Shown here in pieces: positions 54,971 to 63,930 of a stretch of DNA of 64,000 nucleotides. The position numbers and the translations under genes were made by a program. Source of the stretch: Chryseobacterium lactis (GTDB lineage: Bacteria > Bacteroidota > Bacteroidia > Flavobacteriales > Weeksellaceae). The notes beneath the pieces were generated by a model that was not told the origin of the DNA, searched no databases, and saw only the letters and a program-made list of their open reading frames with translations. Location of the stretch: positions 372,001 to 436,000 of the forward strand of contig NZ_CP033924.1 of assembly GCF_003815875.1 (NCBI RefSeq), written 5' to 3'. Each line of letters starts with the position of its first letter. Within the stretch, counting starts at the first letter, position 1.

Positions 54971-56075
54971 GTATTTTAATTTTTAAAAACATTTTATATT
55001 GATTATTTTCTTGAGGTTCTGAAATAAAATCAAACCTTCCCGAATAATATTTTTCTAATATATGAATAACCGCATCATTTCCCAATCCTTTATAATTTGT
55101 TTCGGCAGAATATTCCCGATTTTGGGCTACAGAGTTCACAATTTCAAAAAATAAATCTGAATTTTTAATGGTACAGGATAATTTGATAAAACTATTTTCC
55201 TCTATTCCAATAGCAGAATGTTTTAAAGCATTTTCAAACAAAGTAAGAAAAACAGAAGGCGGAATTTCAACAATATCAAACTCATCCTGATCTTCTATAT
55301 TAAAAACGATATCAAGCTGATCATTATATTTTAACTGATATAAGGCAGCCAGGGCTTTTAAAGAAGAAAATTCCTGGGTAAGACTAATCTTGTCCTTTCC
55401 GCTATCATAAATAATATACTGCAAAAGTTTACTCAGCTGCAAAATAGAATCTGATGTTTTCTCTGAATGGGTAAAGCTGTTGGCATACATATTATTGAGG
55501 GTGTTCAATAGAAAATGCGGATTGAGCTTAGATTTTAACAGGTCAAGATAAAGCTGTTCTTTTTCCTCGCCGAGGTCGATGACATCCTGCTCTATTAAAA
55601 ATTTATCTTTGGTAATCCCCAAAAAAGAGGCCACAAGAATCACAATTCCCTGAGAAATATAAATATTATAAAGAAAACTGACATGAAATCCTTTGGGAGT
55701 AAAATTCATTTCAAAAACTGCCGGTTCCCAAAGAATTCTAAAAAGACTGGAAACCAAAAAACAGATTAAAGCATATAATATAAACTCAGGATATTTATTG
55801 GATAAATAAAAATAGGGAACGAGATAATAATAGACGAGATAATAAATTCCGATATTGAAAAATACGTTCAAAATAATACTCCAGATCAGCTCAAAGGAAT
55901 CAAGGAAGTAATTTTCGGTAAAATAAGTCATCAAAATGAAGACTAAAAAGAAAAAAACGTGCTGAAACCTCAATAAAAACTTCCAGCGGTATTTCATCAG
56001 GCTTTCAAGAATTTTACCACTAAATAAAACCCTGATAATCAATAATATAATAATAAAATTTATGATTAAAAACAT
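54963..56075 (-). CDS. LytS-type sensor histidine kinase
   Basis: A 370-residue kinase. The N-terminal half has several membrane helices (MFLIINFIIILLIIRVLF, then about four more to residue 165) with no large periplasmic domain. The His_kinase domain has LLKSKLNPHFLLNTLNNMYA, whose His is the phosphoacceptor, and the C-terminal ATPase domain has VFLTLFENALKHS and NYKGLGNDAVIHILEKYY. The sensed signal is presumably membrane-embedded or intracellular. Partner of the LytTR regulator downstream. Confidence 0.92.
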   Translation of the reverse strand: MFLIINFIIILLIIRVLFSGKILESLMKYRWKFLLRFQHVFFFLVFILMTYFTENYFLDSFELIWSIILNVFFNIGIYYLVYYYLVPYFYLSNKYPEFILYALICFLVSSLFRILWEPAVFEMNFTPKGFHVSFLYNIYISQGIVILVASFLGITKDKFLIEQDVIDLGEEKEQLYLDLLKSKLNPHFLLNTLNNMYANSFTHSEKTSDSILQLSKLLQYIIYDSGKDKISLTQEFSSLKALAALYQLKYNDQLDIVFNIEDQDEFDIVEIPPSVFLTLFENALKHSAIGIEENSFIKLSCTIKNSDLFFEIVNSVAQNREYSAETNYKGLGNDAVIHILEKYYSGRFDFISEPQENNQYKMFLKIKIHG

Positions 56076-56101
56076 ATTGTAAGCCGTATTTTGGGCCTCA
56101 T

Positions 56102-56109
56102 CAAATATA
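56102..56109 (-). promoter_or_regulatory. -7 box of the LytS/LytTR-type operon
   Basis: TATATTTG on the minus strand, exact TAnnTTTG, 27 bp upstream of the kinase start. Confidence 0.5.
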
Positions 56110-56190
56110 ATATCTTTTTATCTCAAAATGCAGTTCGTTGATAAAAACTGTCATTGATTGAAAAATTCAAAAGCCGCTTCTTCTAATAAA

Positions 56191-56198
56191 TATATTTG
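56191..56198 (+). promoter_or_regulatory. -7 box of the DUF2490-transporter operon
   Basis: TATATTTG, exact TAnnTTTG, 10 bp before the ATG at 56209; back to back with the kinase promoter, so a regulator could act on both. No -33 TTTG is seen, which would fit an activated promoter. Confidence 0.5.
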
Positions 56199-56208
56199 AA
56201 ACATTCCA

Positions 56209-56913
56209 ATGTTAATCAAATATTATATGAACCTTACCATAAAATTAATTCTCACTTTCTTATTAATTCTTATCAACAGTATTAACGTAAAAAGCCAAAG
56301 TATTGATAATTACAATATGTGGTATCAATACATTATGAACGCAAAGCTTACTAATAAAACTACGTTGACAGCTCTTTCCCAATACCGGTCATTTGATCTT
56401 GCTGCGGACGGAAGATTATTTCTCGTGAATGCCTACCTTGAATATCAGGTTGCTCCCGGAGTAGAACCCGGTGCCGGTGCCATGTTTCTCATATTGAATT
56501 CTTACAACTCCAAAAGAGAAAAAGTAACCCGCTATGAAACAAGACCTTTTCAACAGGTTACTCTGACAGGAAATATAGGAAGAACGCTGGTCAATCATCG
56601 TTTTCGGGTAGAAGAACGTTTCCTCAGTAATCCTGATGAATTTAAAGTACGATTGAGATATCTCCTTTCCATGAGAATTCCCTTTGGAAAACTGGGAAAA
56701 TATTATGGGATTGTAAAAAATGAAATCCGTATCAATGCTACCAAAACAGATATATTCGACAGCAATCGTATCACGGCAGGGCTTGGGATAAAACTAAGCA
56801 AAGCTTCCGCTATTGAAGTCGCCTATATCAACCAGCTCGGCAATCAGAGAACCGACAATTACGCTTACGTCGGTTTCCGCAATACATTCGACTGGAGAAA
56901 AAAAGAACAATAA
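56209..56913 (+). CDS. DUF2490 outer-membrane protein
   Basis: A 234-residue protein with a signal peptide (up to about residue 29, ...NVKSQS) and alternating strands typical of the DUF2490 outer-membrane family: NYNMWYQYIMNAKL, RVEERFLSN, VRLRYLLSMRIPFG and a C-terminal YAYVGFRNTFDW. Possibly a porin-like companion of the transporter that follows. Met7 (56227) is an alternative start. The transporter gene begins 25 bp past its stop. Confidence 0.82.
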   Translation: MLIKYYMNLTIKLILTFLLILINSINVKSQSIDNYNMWYQYIMNAKLTNKTTLTALSQYRSFDLAADGRLFLVNAYLEYQVAPGVEPGAGAMFLILNSYNSKREKVTRYETRPFQQVTLTGNIGRTLVNHRFRVEERFLSNPDEFKVRLRYLLSMRIPFGKLGKYYGIVKNEIRINATKTDIFDSNRITAGLGIKLSKASAIEVAYINQLGNQRTDNYAYVGFRNTFDWRKKEQ

Positions 56914-56938
56914 TAACCTCACCTACATCTCTATACTT

Positions 56939-58225
56939 ATGCTTACATTTCTTGGTTTCTTAATGATTTTCATTTTCATGATTCTCATCATGAACAAAAA
57001 GCTGACCCCACTCACCGCTTTGGTACTTGTTCCTGTTCTTATAGCCATAGTGGCTGGTTTCGGGCCTGATCTTGGTAAAATGATGAAAGAAGGTGTGAAA
57101 GAAATTGCACTTACCGGTGTCATGCTGATCTTTGCGATTTTATATTTCAGTTTGATGATTGATACCGGGCTTTTTGAGCCGCTGGTGAATGCCATTTTAA
57201 AAGCTGTAGGAGATAATCCTGTAAAAACAACGATTGGAACAGCTATTCTTACCACATTGGTTTCTCTGGATGGCGACGGCTCTTCCACCTACATCATTGT
57301 AGTAGCAGCAATGCTTCCGCTGTATAAAAGGCAGGGAATGAACCCGCTTGTATTGACCTGTATTATTATGCTGGCCGGTGGAATTATGAATATTTTACCT
57401 TGGGGCGGCCCCACAGCAAGAGTCATGAGTTCTTTGAAACTCGGCCATACGGAAATATTTGTCCCCATGATTCCTGTCATGTTAATCGGACTTGCCTGGG
57501 TGTTTTTGGTCGCTTATATTTTAGGAGTTAAAGAAAGAAAAAGAATCAATAAACACGGAAAATATACCCGATACAATCCACAGGATATTATAGGAGAAGC
57601 CGACCCGGCATTACGCCGTCCCAAATTGATTATCATCAATCTTCTCCTGACAATCGTTCTTTTAAGCGTAATGATTCTGGATATTATCCCTTTAGGAATT
57701 GCCTTTATGATTGCTTTTTGTATTGCTTCTGTGATTAATTATCCAAAGCTTAAAGATCAGCAAAAAATTATTTCAAAACATGCCGGAAATGCATTATCCG
57801 TAGCGGGAATGATCTTCGGAGCCGGTATCTTTACAGGAATTCTGAATGGTACCGGTATTATGCAGGCTATGGGAAACAGCATTATTAATATTATTCCACA
57901 AAGTTGGGGCGGCTATCTGAATATTATTACTGCTGTATTCAGTGTACCATTGACCTTTTTCCTTACGAATGATGCTTATTATTTTGGAATTTTACCGGTG
58001 ATTACCGCCACGGGGCATCAGCTCGGGATTTCTCCTGATGTCTTGGGAAGAGCAAGCCTTGTTGGCCAGGCTTCGCATTTACTAAGTCCTTTGGTTCCTT
58101 CCACTTATTTGTTGGTATCATTAGCCGGTGTAGAATTTTCAGATCATTTAAAATTTACTTTAAAATGGGCAATCGGATCATCTATTGTAATGTTGCTGGG
58201 AGCTTTGATACTGCATATTATTTAA
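56939..58225 (+). CDS. Citrate-type transporter (CitMHS family)
   Basis: A 428-residue polytopic protein of the ion-transporter superfamily. CitMHS landmarks are LTPLTALVLVPVLIAIVAGF, TTLVSLDGDGSSTYIIVVAA, MNILPWGGPTARVMSSLKLG and the C-terminal LTFFLTNDAYYFGILPVI with GRASLVGQASHLLSPLVPS. The family moves metal-citrate complexes with protons. I chose the ATG at 56939 because a longer frame begins inside the DUF2490 gene. The divergent LytS/LytTR-type pair makes a citrate- or organic-acid-responsive unit plausible. Confidence 0.88.
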   Translation: MLTFLGFLMIFIFMILIMNKKLTPLTALVLVPVLIAIVAGFGPDLGKMMKEGVKEIALTGVMLIFAILYFSLMIDTGLFEPLVNAILKAVGDNPVKTTIGTAILTTLVSLDGDGSSTYIIVVAAMLPLYKRQGMNPLVLTCIIMLAGGIMNILPWGGPTARVMSSLKLGHTEIFVPMIPVMLIGLAWVFLVAYILGVKERKRINKHGKYTRYNPQDIIGEADPALRRPKLIIINLLLTIVLLSVMILDIIPLGIAFMIAFCIASVINYPKLKDQQKIISKHAGNALSVAGMIFGAGIFTGILNGTGIMQAMGNSIINIIPQSWGGYLNIITAVFSVPLTFFLTNDAYYFGILPVITATGHQLGISPDVLGRASLVGQASHLLSPLVPSTYLLVSLAGVEFSDHLKFTLKWAIGSSIVMLLGALILHII

Positions 58226-58298
58226 GAAAGGAAGCTGAAAGTCAGAAGAAAGAAATTTCTGAACCAGGAACTTTCATTTTCTATCACGAACTATTTAT

Positions 58299-58306
58299 TA
58301 ATTTTG
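58299..58306 (+). promoter_or_regulatory. -7 box of the symporter gene
   Basis: TAATTTTG, exact TAnnTTTG, 26 bp before the ATG at 58332. Confidence 0.5.
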
Positions 58307-58331
58307 TATCCTTATTGTATAAAAACAAGTG

Positions 58332-59534
58332 ATGAATTCCTTATCCAAACAAAAAACGTTTACAGACTCATATCTGAGGAATCTTAGCCTGTATGTATTC
58401 ACTGCTATTATCGGTGGAGCATTAACAGGTTATTATTTCCCTGAGATCGGCAGGCATCTGGAAAAGGTAAGTCACTATTTTTTTATGCTTCTGGAGGTGT
58501 TGATCGTTCCCGTTATTTTTATTGCCGTTACCTACGGAGTCAGCTATATTTTCAGTATTGAAAATGCTTTTAAAATCGTAGGACAAATGATCCTCTATTT
58601 TCTGATCATTACTTCCATAAGTATTGCCTTGGGAATTGGGTTTGGCTTTCTCTTAAAGCCGGGTGCCGATACGGGAATCTCCATGGCTGCGATCCATAAA
58701 GAAATTCCGCAGCGTTTTCTGACCAACACTACAAATCCTTTGTATGTTATCAATTATATCATTTTTATTTTCATATCCATTTCTGCCGGAGTGATTATTG
58801 GCCTGTCCAAAGGTAAAAACAGGCTGCTTCGTATTTTAGACGAGGGTAAAAATATTTTTTTTAAACTCATAAAATATGTATACATTTTTCTTCCGGTAGT
58901 TATTTTTTGTAATATTTCCTATGGAATTGCAGTCTATGGCATCAATACTCTACTTCCCTTAAGTAAAGTAGTGGCCACCGTATATCTTGCGTGTCTGGTT
59001 TTTATATTTGGAATATTAGGTCCATTAACTGCTTTTTTTAAAATCAATCTGTGGGATTTTTTAATCAGCATTAAAGAAGAAATTATCCTTGTAGTCGCTA
59101 CTTCTTCTTCAAAAACAGCCTTTCCGATGATCTTTGAAAAAATGGAATCCCAGGGCTATGATCTGAAAATCCTCCGTTTTGTAATTCCTCTCGGATATAA
59201 TTTTAATCTGGCTGGTGCTTGTATTTATCTTTCTATTTCATGCATTTTTCTGGTTCAGTTTTACAATCTTTCTCTTACAACGGCAGATTATTTCTGGCTT
59301 TTTATCATTATTTCCCTGGCTTCAAAAACAGCGTCAGGAGTTCCCGGATCAGGTTTTCTGGCTTTGATGTTTACGCTCAGTAGATTTGGAAAAATCCCTG
59401 TAACAGATCTGGCATTGCTGTATAGCGTAGATCGTTTTATGAATGAAGCAAGATCAGTTACCAATTTTATAGGGATTGCCATTTCAGCGGCCGTTATTTC
59501 CAAGGTTAATCAACGTCAGAAAAATATAATTTAA
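58332..59534 (+). CDS. Dicarboxylate/amino acid:cation symporter (DAACS family)
   Basis: A 400-residue transporter of the SDF/DctA-GltP family. Motifs are VATSSSKTAFPMIFEKM (the serine-rich HP1 hairpin), GYNFNLAGACIYLSISC, SKTASGVPGSGFLALMF (HP2) and YSVDRFMNEARSVTNFIG (TM8 substrate site, where the more usual form is D-x3-D-x-R-T-x2-N). It imports dicarboxylates or acidic amino acids with sodium or protons. I chose the ATG at 58332 over an adjacent GTG. It follows the citrate-type transporter by 106 bp and has its own -7 box. Confidence 0.9.
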   Translation: MNSLSKQKTFTDSYLRNLSLYVFTAIIGGALTGYYFPEIGRHLEKVSHYFFMLLEVLIVPVIFIAVTYGVSYIFSIENAFKIVGQMILYFLIITSISIALGIGFGFLLKPGADTGISMAAIHKEIPQRFLTNTTNPLYVINYIIFIFISISAGVIIGLSKGKNRLLRILDEGKNIFFKLIKYVYIFLPVVIFCNISYGIAVYGINTLLPLSKVVATVYLACLVFIFGILGPLTAFFKINLWDFLISIKEEIILVVATSSSKTAFPMIFEKMESQGYDLKILRFVIPLGYNFNLAGACIYLSISCIFLVQFYNLSLTTADYFWLFIIISLASKTASGVPGSGFLALMFTLSRFGKIPVTDLALLYSVDRFMNEARSVTNFIGIAISAAVISKVNQRQKNII

Positions 59535-59593
59535 GAGCCTTAACGGTATGTGTAACTTTTTGAAAATCAGTACTACCTATTGTTAAAAAAGCT

Positions 59594-60316
59594 ATGAAAT
59601 CATTTATTGTACTTTTACTGATAAGCAGCACCTCTTTATTTTCACAAAAAATTATTACCCCCGAAAACGTCAATATTGATCAGAAGATGATAAAAGACGA
59701 AACCACCGAGTCGGTGTGGTATGCTGAAAATGCAGGACAGAAAATAGAAATAGGTAGCATTATCACAGAGCTTAAAAAATTGAATAAAACTGATCTGCTC
59801 ATCAAAACAATGGTAAAGATGAAACAGATGCCGGATGCCAAATGGACTGATTCAACCATTGTGAAAACAGCTAATTTCCTACCTTCCTACCATTCATCTT
59901 ATAATTCAATGAGAGATATGGTCCTGAAATCCGGGAAAAATAAAGTAACCGGATATTATCTTGATAAAAAGTCCGGAAAAAAAGATCTTATTGATACCGA
60001 AGCTGTGCATTATTTCGATAGCAGCAGCTATCCGATACTGATCAGGTTTTTACCTTTACAAGAAAACTATTCTTCTGAAATTTCTATTTTCGATTATAAT
60101 CCAAAAGCCGAAAAAAACGGAGTCATCAAAGCTTACGTTACAAGTGTCAAAAAAGCAGAATACAAAGACAAACCGGTGTGGGCTGTACAAACGACCGATG
60201 ATATATCCAACAAAACTTCTACAACGACATACTATATTGATCCTGAAACCAGAAAAGTTGTGAAACAGGAGATGGATATGAAAGGAAGAAAAATGTTTTT
60301 AGAGGTAATCAAATAA
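59594..60316 (+). CDS. Secreted protein, DUF3108-like
   Basis: A 240-residue protein with a signal peptide (MKSFIVLLLISSTSLFS, then QKIIT). The body, with GKNKVTGYYLDKKSGKKD, YPILIRFLPLQENYSSEI, YKDKPVWAVQT and a C-terminal TYYIDPETRKVVKQEMD, resembles the DUF3108/LolA-like periplasmic fold that ends in YWIDPxTRxVLK-type strands. The assignment is by pattern and tentative. Function unknown. It precedes the two micro-peptide genes but a 160-bp gap and separate -7 boxes suggest they are not one operon. Confidence 0.6.
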   Translation: MKSFIVLLLISSTSLFSQKIITPENVNIDQKMIKDETTESVWYAENAGQKIEIGSIITELKKLNKTDLLIKTMVKMKQMPDAKWTDSTIVKTANFLPSYHSSYNSMRDMVLKSGKNKVTGYYLDKKSGKKDLIDTEAVHYFDSSSYPILIRFLPLQENYSSEISIFDYNPKAEKNGVIKAYVTSVKKAEYKDKPVWAVQTTDDISNKTSTTTYYIDPETRKVVKQEMDMKGRKMFLEVIK

Positions 60317-60388
60317 AAAATAACTCATCAAAGTATCAATACTACTTTTCTGTCTACAAACAACATAACCACCTGTTTTAAAAACAAT

Positions 60389-60396
60389 TACCTTTG
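60389..60396 (+). promoter_or_regulatory. -7 box of micro-peptide gene 1
   Basis: TACCTTTG, exact TAnnTTTG. No TTTG at -33. The distance from the end of this box to the conserved leader element is the same as in gene 2. Confidence 0.55.
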
Positions 60397-60410
60397 ATTC
60401 AACTATAAAG

Positions 60411-60452
60411 CACCAATTGTCAAAATGCCTGATTGACATAAAATGTTCAGGA
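60411..60452 (+). promoter_or_regulatory. Conserved 5' leader element, copy 1
   Basis: Begins CACCAATTGTCAA and ends with AAATGTTCAGGA; near-identical to 60808-60848. It contains a potential hairpin CTGA-ttg-ACAT, loop AAA, ATGT-TCAG (60429-60450). It is inside the predicted 5' UTR; an indel between the copies breaks any shared reading frame. Confidence 0.6.
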
Positions 60453-60476
60453 TTAAAAAACTCAAAGGTATTATTT

Positions 60477-60611
60477 ATGAAAAACGCTAAACTATTAAAC
60501 AGAGATGCTCAGAAATCCATTAACGGAGGAGCTGCAAGACTTGTTTGTTGTGATTACGACGACCATATGAAATGTATCCGCTGGATCGGACCGGGACAAT
60601 TTTGCCCGTAA
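60477..60611 (+). CDS. Double-glycine-leader cysteine-rich peptide 1 (bacteriocin-like)
   Basis: A 44-residue peptide. The leader MKNAKLLNRDAQKSINGG ends in a double glycine (G17-G18), the cleavage signal used by peptidase-containing ABC exporters (C39 family). The 26-residue core has Cys24, Cys25, Cys33 and Cys43 and the shared WIGPG segment, and ends in CP. This is the plan of the bacteriocin-like peptides frequent in Chryseobacterium. I chose the ATG at 60477 over an in-frame TTG 20 codons upstream because gene 2 aligns exactly from this Met. No exporter, immunity or modification gene is adjacent. Confidence 0.8.
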   Translation: MKNAKLLNRDAQKSINGGAARLVCCDYDDHMKCIRWIGPGQFCP

Positions 60612-60638
60612 TATAATTATCCCATAACAATTAGAATA

Positions 60639-60661
60639 AAAGCCGGAAGTTTTCCGGCTTT
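60639..60661 (+). terminator. Terminator of micro-peptide gene 1
   Basis: AAAGCCGGAA and TTCCGGCTTT around a 3-nt loop, then CTCTTTT. Nearly the same as the terminator of gene 2. Confidence 0.9.
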
Positions 60662-60785
60662 CTCTTTTATATCTTATCAGTATACATTTAAATTAAAACA
60701 AAAATAAAATCCATTAAAATCTGACAACCAGTTAATTATTTTTATAAAAAATTATAAAATATATCACCAATTAAGGAAAAAGTTT

Positions 60786-60793
60786 TATATTTG
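60786..60793 (+). promoter_or_regulatory. -7 box of micro-peptide gene 2
   Basis: TATATTTG, exact TAnnTTTG, no -33 TTTG. The leader element TGTCAA starts 22 nt after the last base of the box, as in gene 1. Confidence 0.55.
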
Positions 60794-60807
60794 AACTACT
60801 TCTTTTA

Positions 60808-60848
60808 CACCAAATGTCAAGAATCTGATTGACTTTAAATGTTCAGGA
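60808..60848 (+). promoter_or_regulatory. Conserved 5' leader element, copy 2
   Basis: Begins CACCAAATGTCAA and ends AAATGTTCAGGA; matches 60411-60452 with one indel and a few substitutions. The outer CTGA/TCAG arms (60825-60828, 60843-60846) are kept; one inner pair is lost. Confidence 0.6.
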
Positions 60849-60876
60849 ATTTTGTACACACCAAAAATTATTAACT

Positions 60877-61011
60877 ATGAAAAATGCTAAAGTTTTAAGC
60901 AGAGATGCTCAAAAGGCAATCAACGGTGGTGCTGTAGAGCGCTACTGTTGCGAAAGAGACTACAAAGGAAGATGTATCCTTTGGATAGGACCTGGAGAAA
61001 GTTGTCCATAG
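60877..61011 (+). CDS. Double-glycine-leader cysteine-rich peptide 2 (bacteriocin-like)
   Basis: A 44-residue paralogue of peptide 1, 400 bp downstream. The leader MKNAKVLSRDAQKAINGG is almost the same and the core keeps Cys24, Cys25, Cys33 and Cys43, plus W36-IGPG and the final CP; other core positions vary (ERY for RLV, GRCIL for MKCIR). Same length to the residue. Two disulfides are possible. As for peptide 1, no export or immunity gene lies nearby, so an exporter elsewhere in the genome would be needed. Confidence 0.8.
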   Translation: MKNAKVLSRDAQKAINGGAVERYCCERDYKGRCILWIGPGESCP

Positions 61012-61036
61012 TAAAAATCAACTCATGAGTGAGATA

Positions 61037-61059
61037 AAAGCCGGAAAATTTCCGGCTTT
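61037..61059 (+). terminator. Terminator of micro-peptide gene 2
   Basis: AAAGCCGGAAA with TTTCCGGCTTT, then CTGTTTTTT; 25 bp past the stop codon. Confidence 0.9.
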
Positions 61060-61106
61060 CTGTTTTTTATTTTTCTGCCAAATTTTCACATTCACGAATA
61101 AAAGTC

Positions 61107-61136
61107 TGCCATTTCAGCCATCAGTGTCTCATGGCA
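61107..61136 (+). promoter_or_regulatory. Candidate inverted repeat upstream of groES
   Basis: TGCCAT (61107-61112) and ATGGCA (61131-61136) form a 6-bp inverted repeat 49 bp before groES. It might be an operator for heat-shock control, but it does not match CIRCE and short inverted repeats arise by chance. Confidence 0.25.
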
Positions 61137-61184
61137 TACATTTAGAGAATTTCAACACAGAAATAATTAATAAATAAACATATT

Positions 61185-61463
61185 ATGTCAGTAAACTTTA
61201 AACCATTAGCAGACAGAGTTTTGGTAGAACCAATCGCTGCAGAAACTAAAACAGCTTCAGGTATTATTATTCCGGACACGGCAAAAGAAAAGCCGCAAGA
61301 AGGTACTGTAGTGGCAGTAGGTCCTGGTAAAAAAGATGAGCCTACAACTGTTCAGGTAGGTGACAAAGTTCTTTATGGAAAATATTCAGGTTCTGAATTG
61401 AAGTTAGAAGGAAAAGATTACTTAATTGTAAAAGAAGCTGACTTACTAGGGATAATCGGATAA
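61185..61463 (+). CDS. groES: Co-chaperonin GroES
   Basis: A 92-residue co-chaperonin that caps the GroEL ring. Recognisable are [12 protein letters not shown] at the N-terminus, the mobile-loop region [20 protein letters not shown] and [12 protein letters not shown]. Usual length. It forms an operon with groEL 88 bp downstream. Confidence 0.97.
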   Translation: MSVNFKPLADRVLVEPIAAETKTASGIIIPDTAKEKPQEGTVVAVGPGKKDEPTTVQVGDKVLYGKYSGSELKLEGKDYLIVKEADLLGIIG

Positions 61464-61491
61464 ACTTCGAGACAAAAATTTCCAGATTTAA

Positions 61492-63177
<1,686 letters not shown>

Positions 63178-63207
63178 TAGCAAGTCGCTAAGACAAATTT
63201 AATATAT

Positions 63208-63239
63208 AAACCGTTCTGCTTTTGTAGAGCGGTTTTTTT
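63208..63239 (+). terminator. Terminator of groESL
   Basis: AAACCGTTCT pairs with AGAGCGGTTT (one G:U) around an 8-nt loop, followed by a T run to 63239. Confidence 0.85.
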
Positions 63240-63316
63240 GTTTTTTAGATTTATATTGAGTTTTTGTATATTGGGTTATCATAAGTAACTTTAATTATAA
63301 GTACAAAAGTCTAACT

Positions 63317-63361
63317 ATGAAAAAAATATACGTAGTATCTCACAACAACATAATGCTATAA
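63317..63361 (+). CDS. Possible 14-codon leader ORF before the lipoprotein gene
   Basis: ATG at 63317 opens a frame for MKKIYVVSHNNIML and stops with TAA at 63359-63361, whose last base is the first base of the next ATG. The TAATG overlap would allow translational coupling. It is too short to judge and may be chance. Confidence 0.25.
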   Translation: MKKIYVVSHNNIML

Positions 63362-63930
63362 TGAAATCCACAATTCTCTTTGTCTTTATTATACTAATAT
63401 CTTACAGTTGTTCATTAGGTAGATTCAATAATGTTCCTGTTCAAAATGAAATTGATCTTTCTTTTAAAAAATTCTCTGAAATTAAGAAAGAAGAAATAAG
63501 TAAAAAATCAAAAGATATCACGCTTGGATATTTTTGGGAAATTGGACAAGATATTTATCCAACTTTTGAAAAGCATACATTTGAAATTCCTAAATCTTAT
63601 CAAAGAAATGAAAATAACTTCATTCTTAAAGTAGATTATTTTTTTTCAAAAGATGACCAAACCCTTTTCAAGTTCTATGAATGGAATGAAAATGAAAAAG
63701 CTGAAATATCTACTAATCAGTTTGATGAAAAATTCCAAGAAATCAAAAAATATTTAAATGAAAATCTTGGACAACCATACCTGGAAATATATGAAGATTT
63801 GGAAAAATCTAAAGAAGAAACGGTAAGAGATGATATCAAATGGCAAAGTCAGAAATTGAATGCCTATCTATTTCGTTTTAGGGGAAAAAATGGGTTCGAT
63901 CAAATAAGATTAGCAATTTATAAAGACTAA
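63361..63930 (+). CDS. Small lipoprotein of unknown function, end supplied by a groEL repeat
   Basis: A 189-residue protein with a lipoprotein signal (MKSTILFVFIILISYSC, acylated Cys17). The rest is hydrophilic and Lys/Glu-rich with no motif I recognise; it includes YFWEIGQDIYPTFEKHTFEI and ends FRFRGKNGFDQIRLAIYKD. Codon use is strongly A/T-biased compared with groEL. The stop codon TAA is contained in the first bases of the repeated groEL segment (ACTAAAG at 63926), so the reading frame may have been cut and re-terminated there. It lies between the groESL terminator and the groEL fragment. Confidence 0.6.
   Translation: MKSTILFVFIILISYSCSLGRFNNVPVQNEIDLSFKKFSEIKKEEISKKSKDITLGYFWEIGQDIYPTFEKHTFEIPKSYQRNENNFILKVDYFFSKDDQTLFKFYEWNENEKAEISTNQFDEKFQEIKKYLNENLGQPYLEIYEDLEKSKEETVRDDIKWQSQKLNAYLFRFRGKNGFDQIRLAIYKD

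Noticed and set aside
60417..60476. N-terminal extension of micro-peptide 1 from a TTG start
   Set aside because: The second gene has no matching extension because of an indel, and both proteins align perfectly from the later Met with a proper double-glycine leader.
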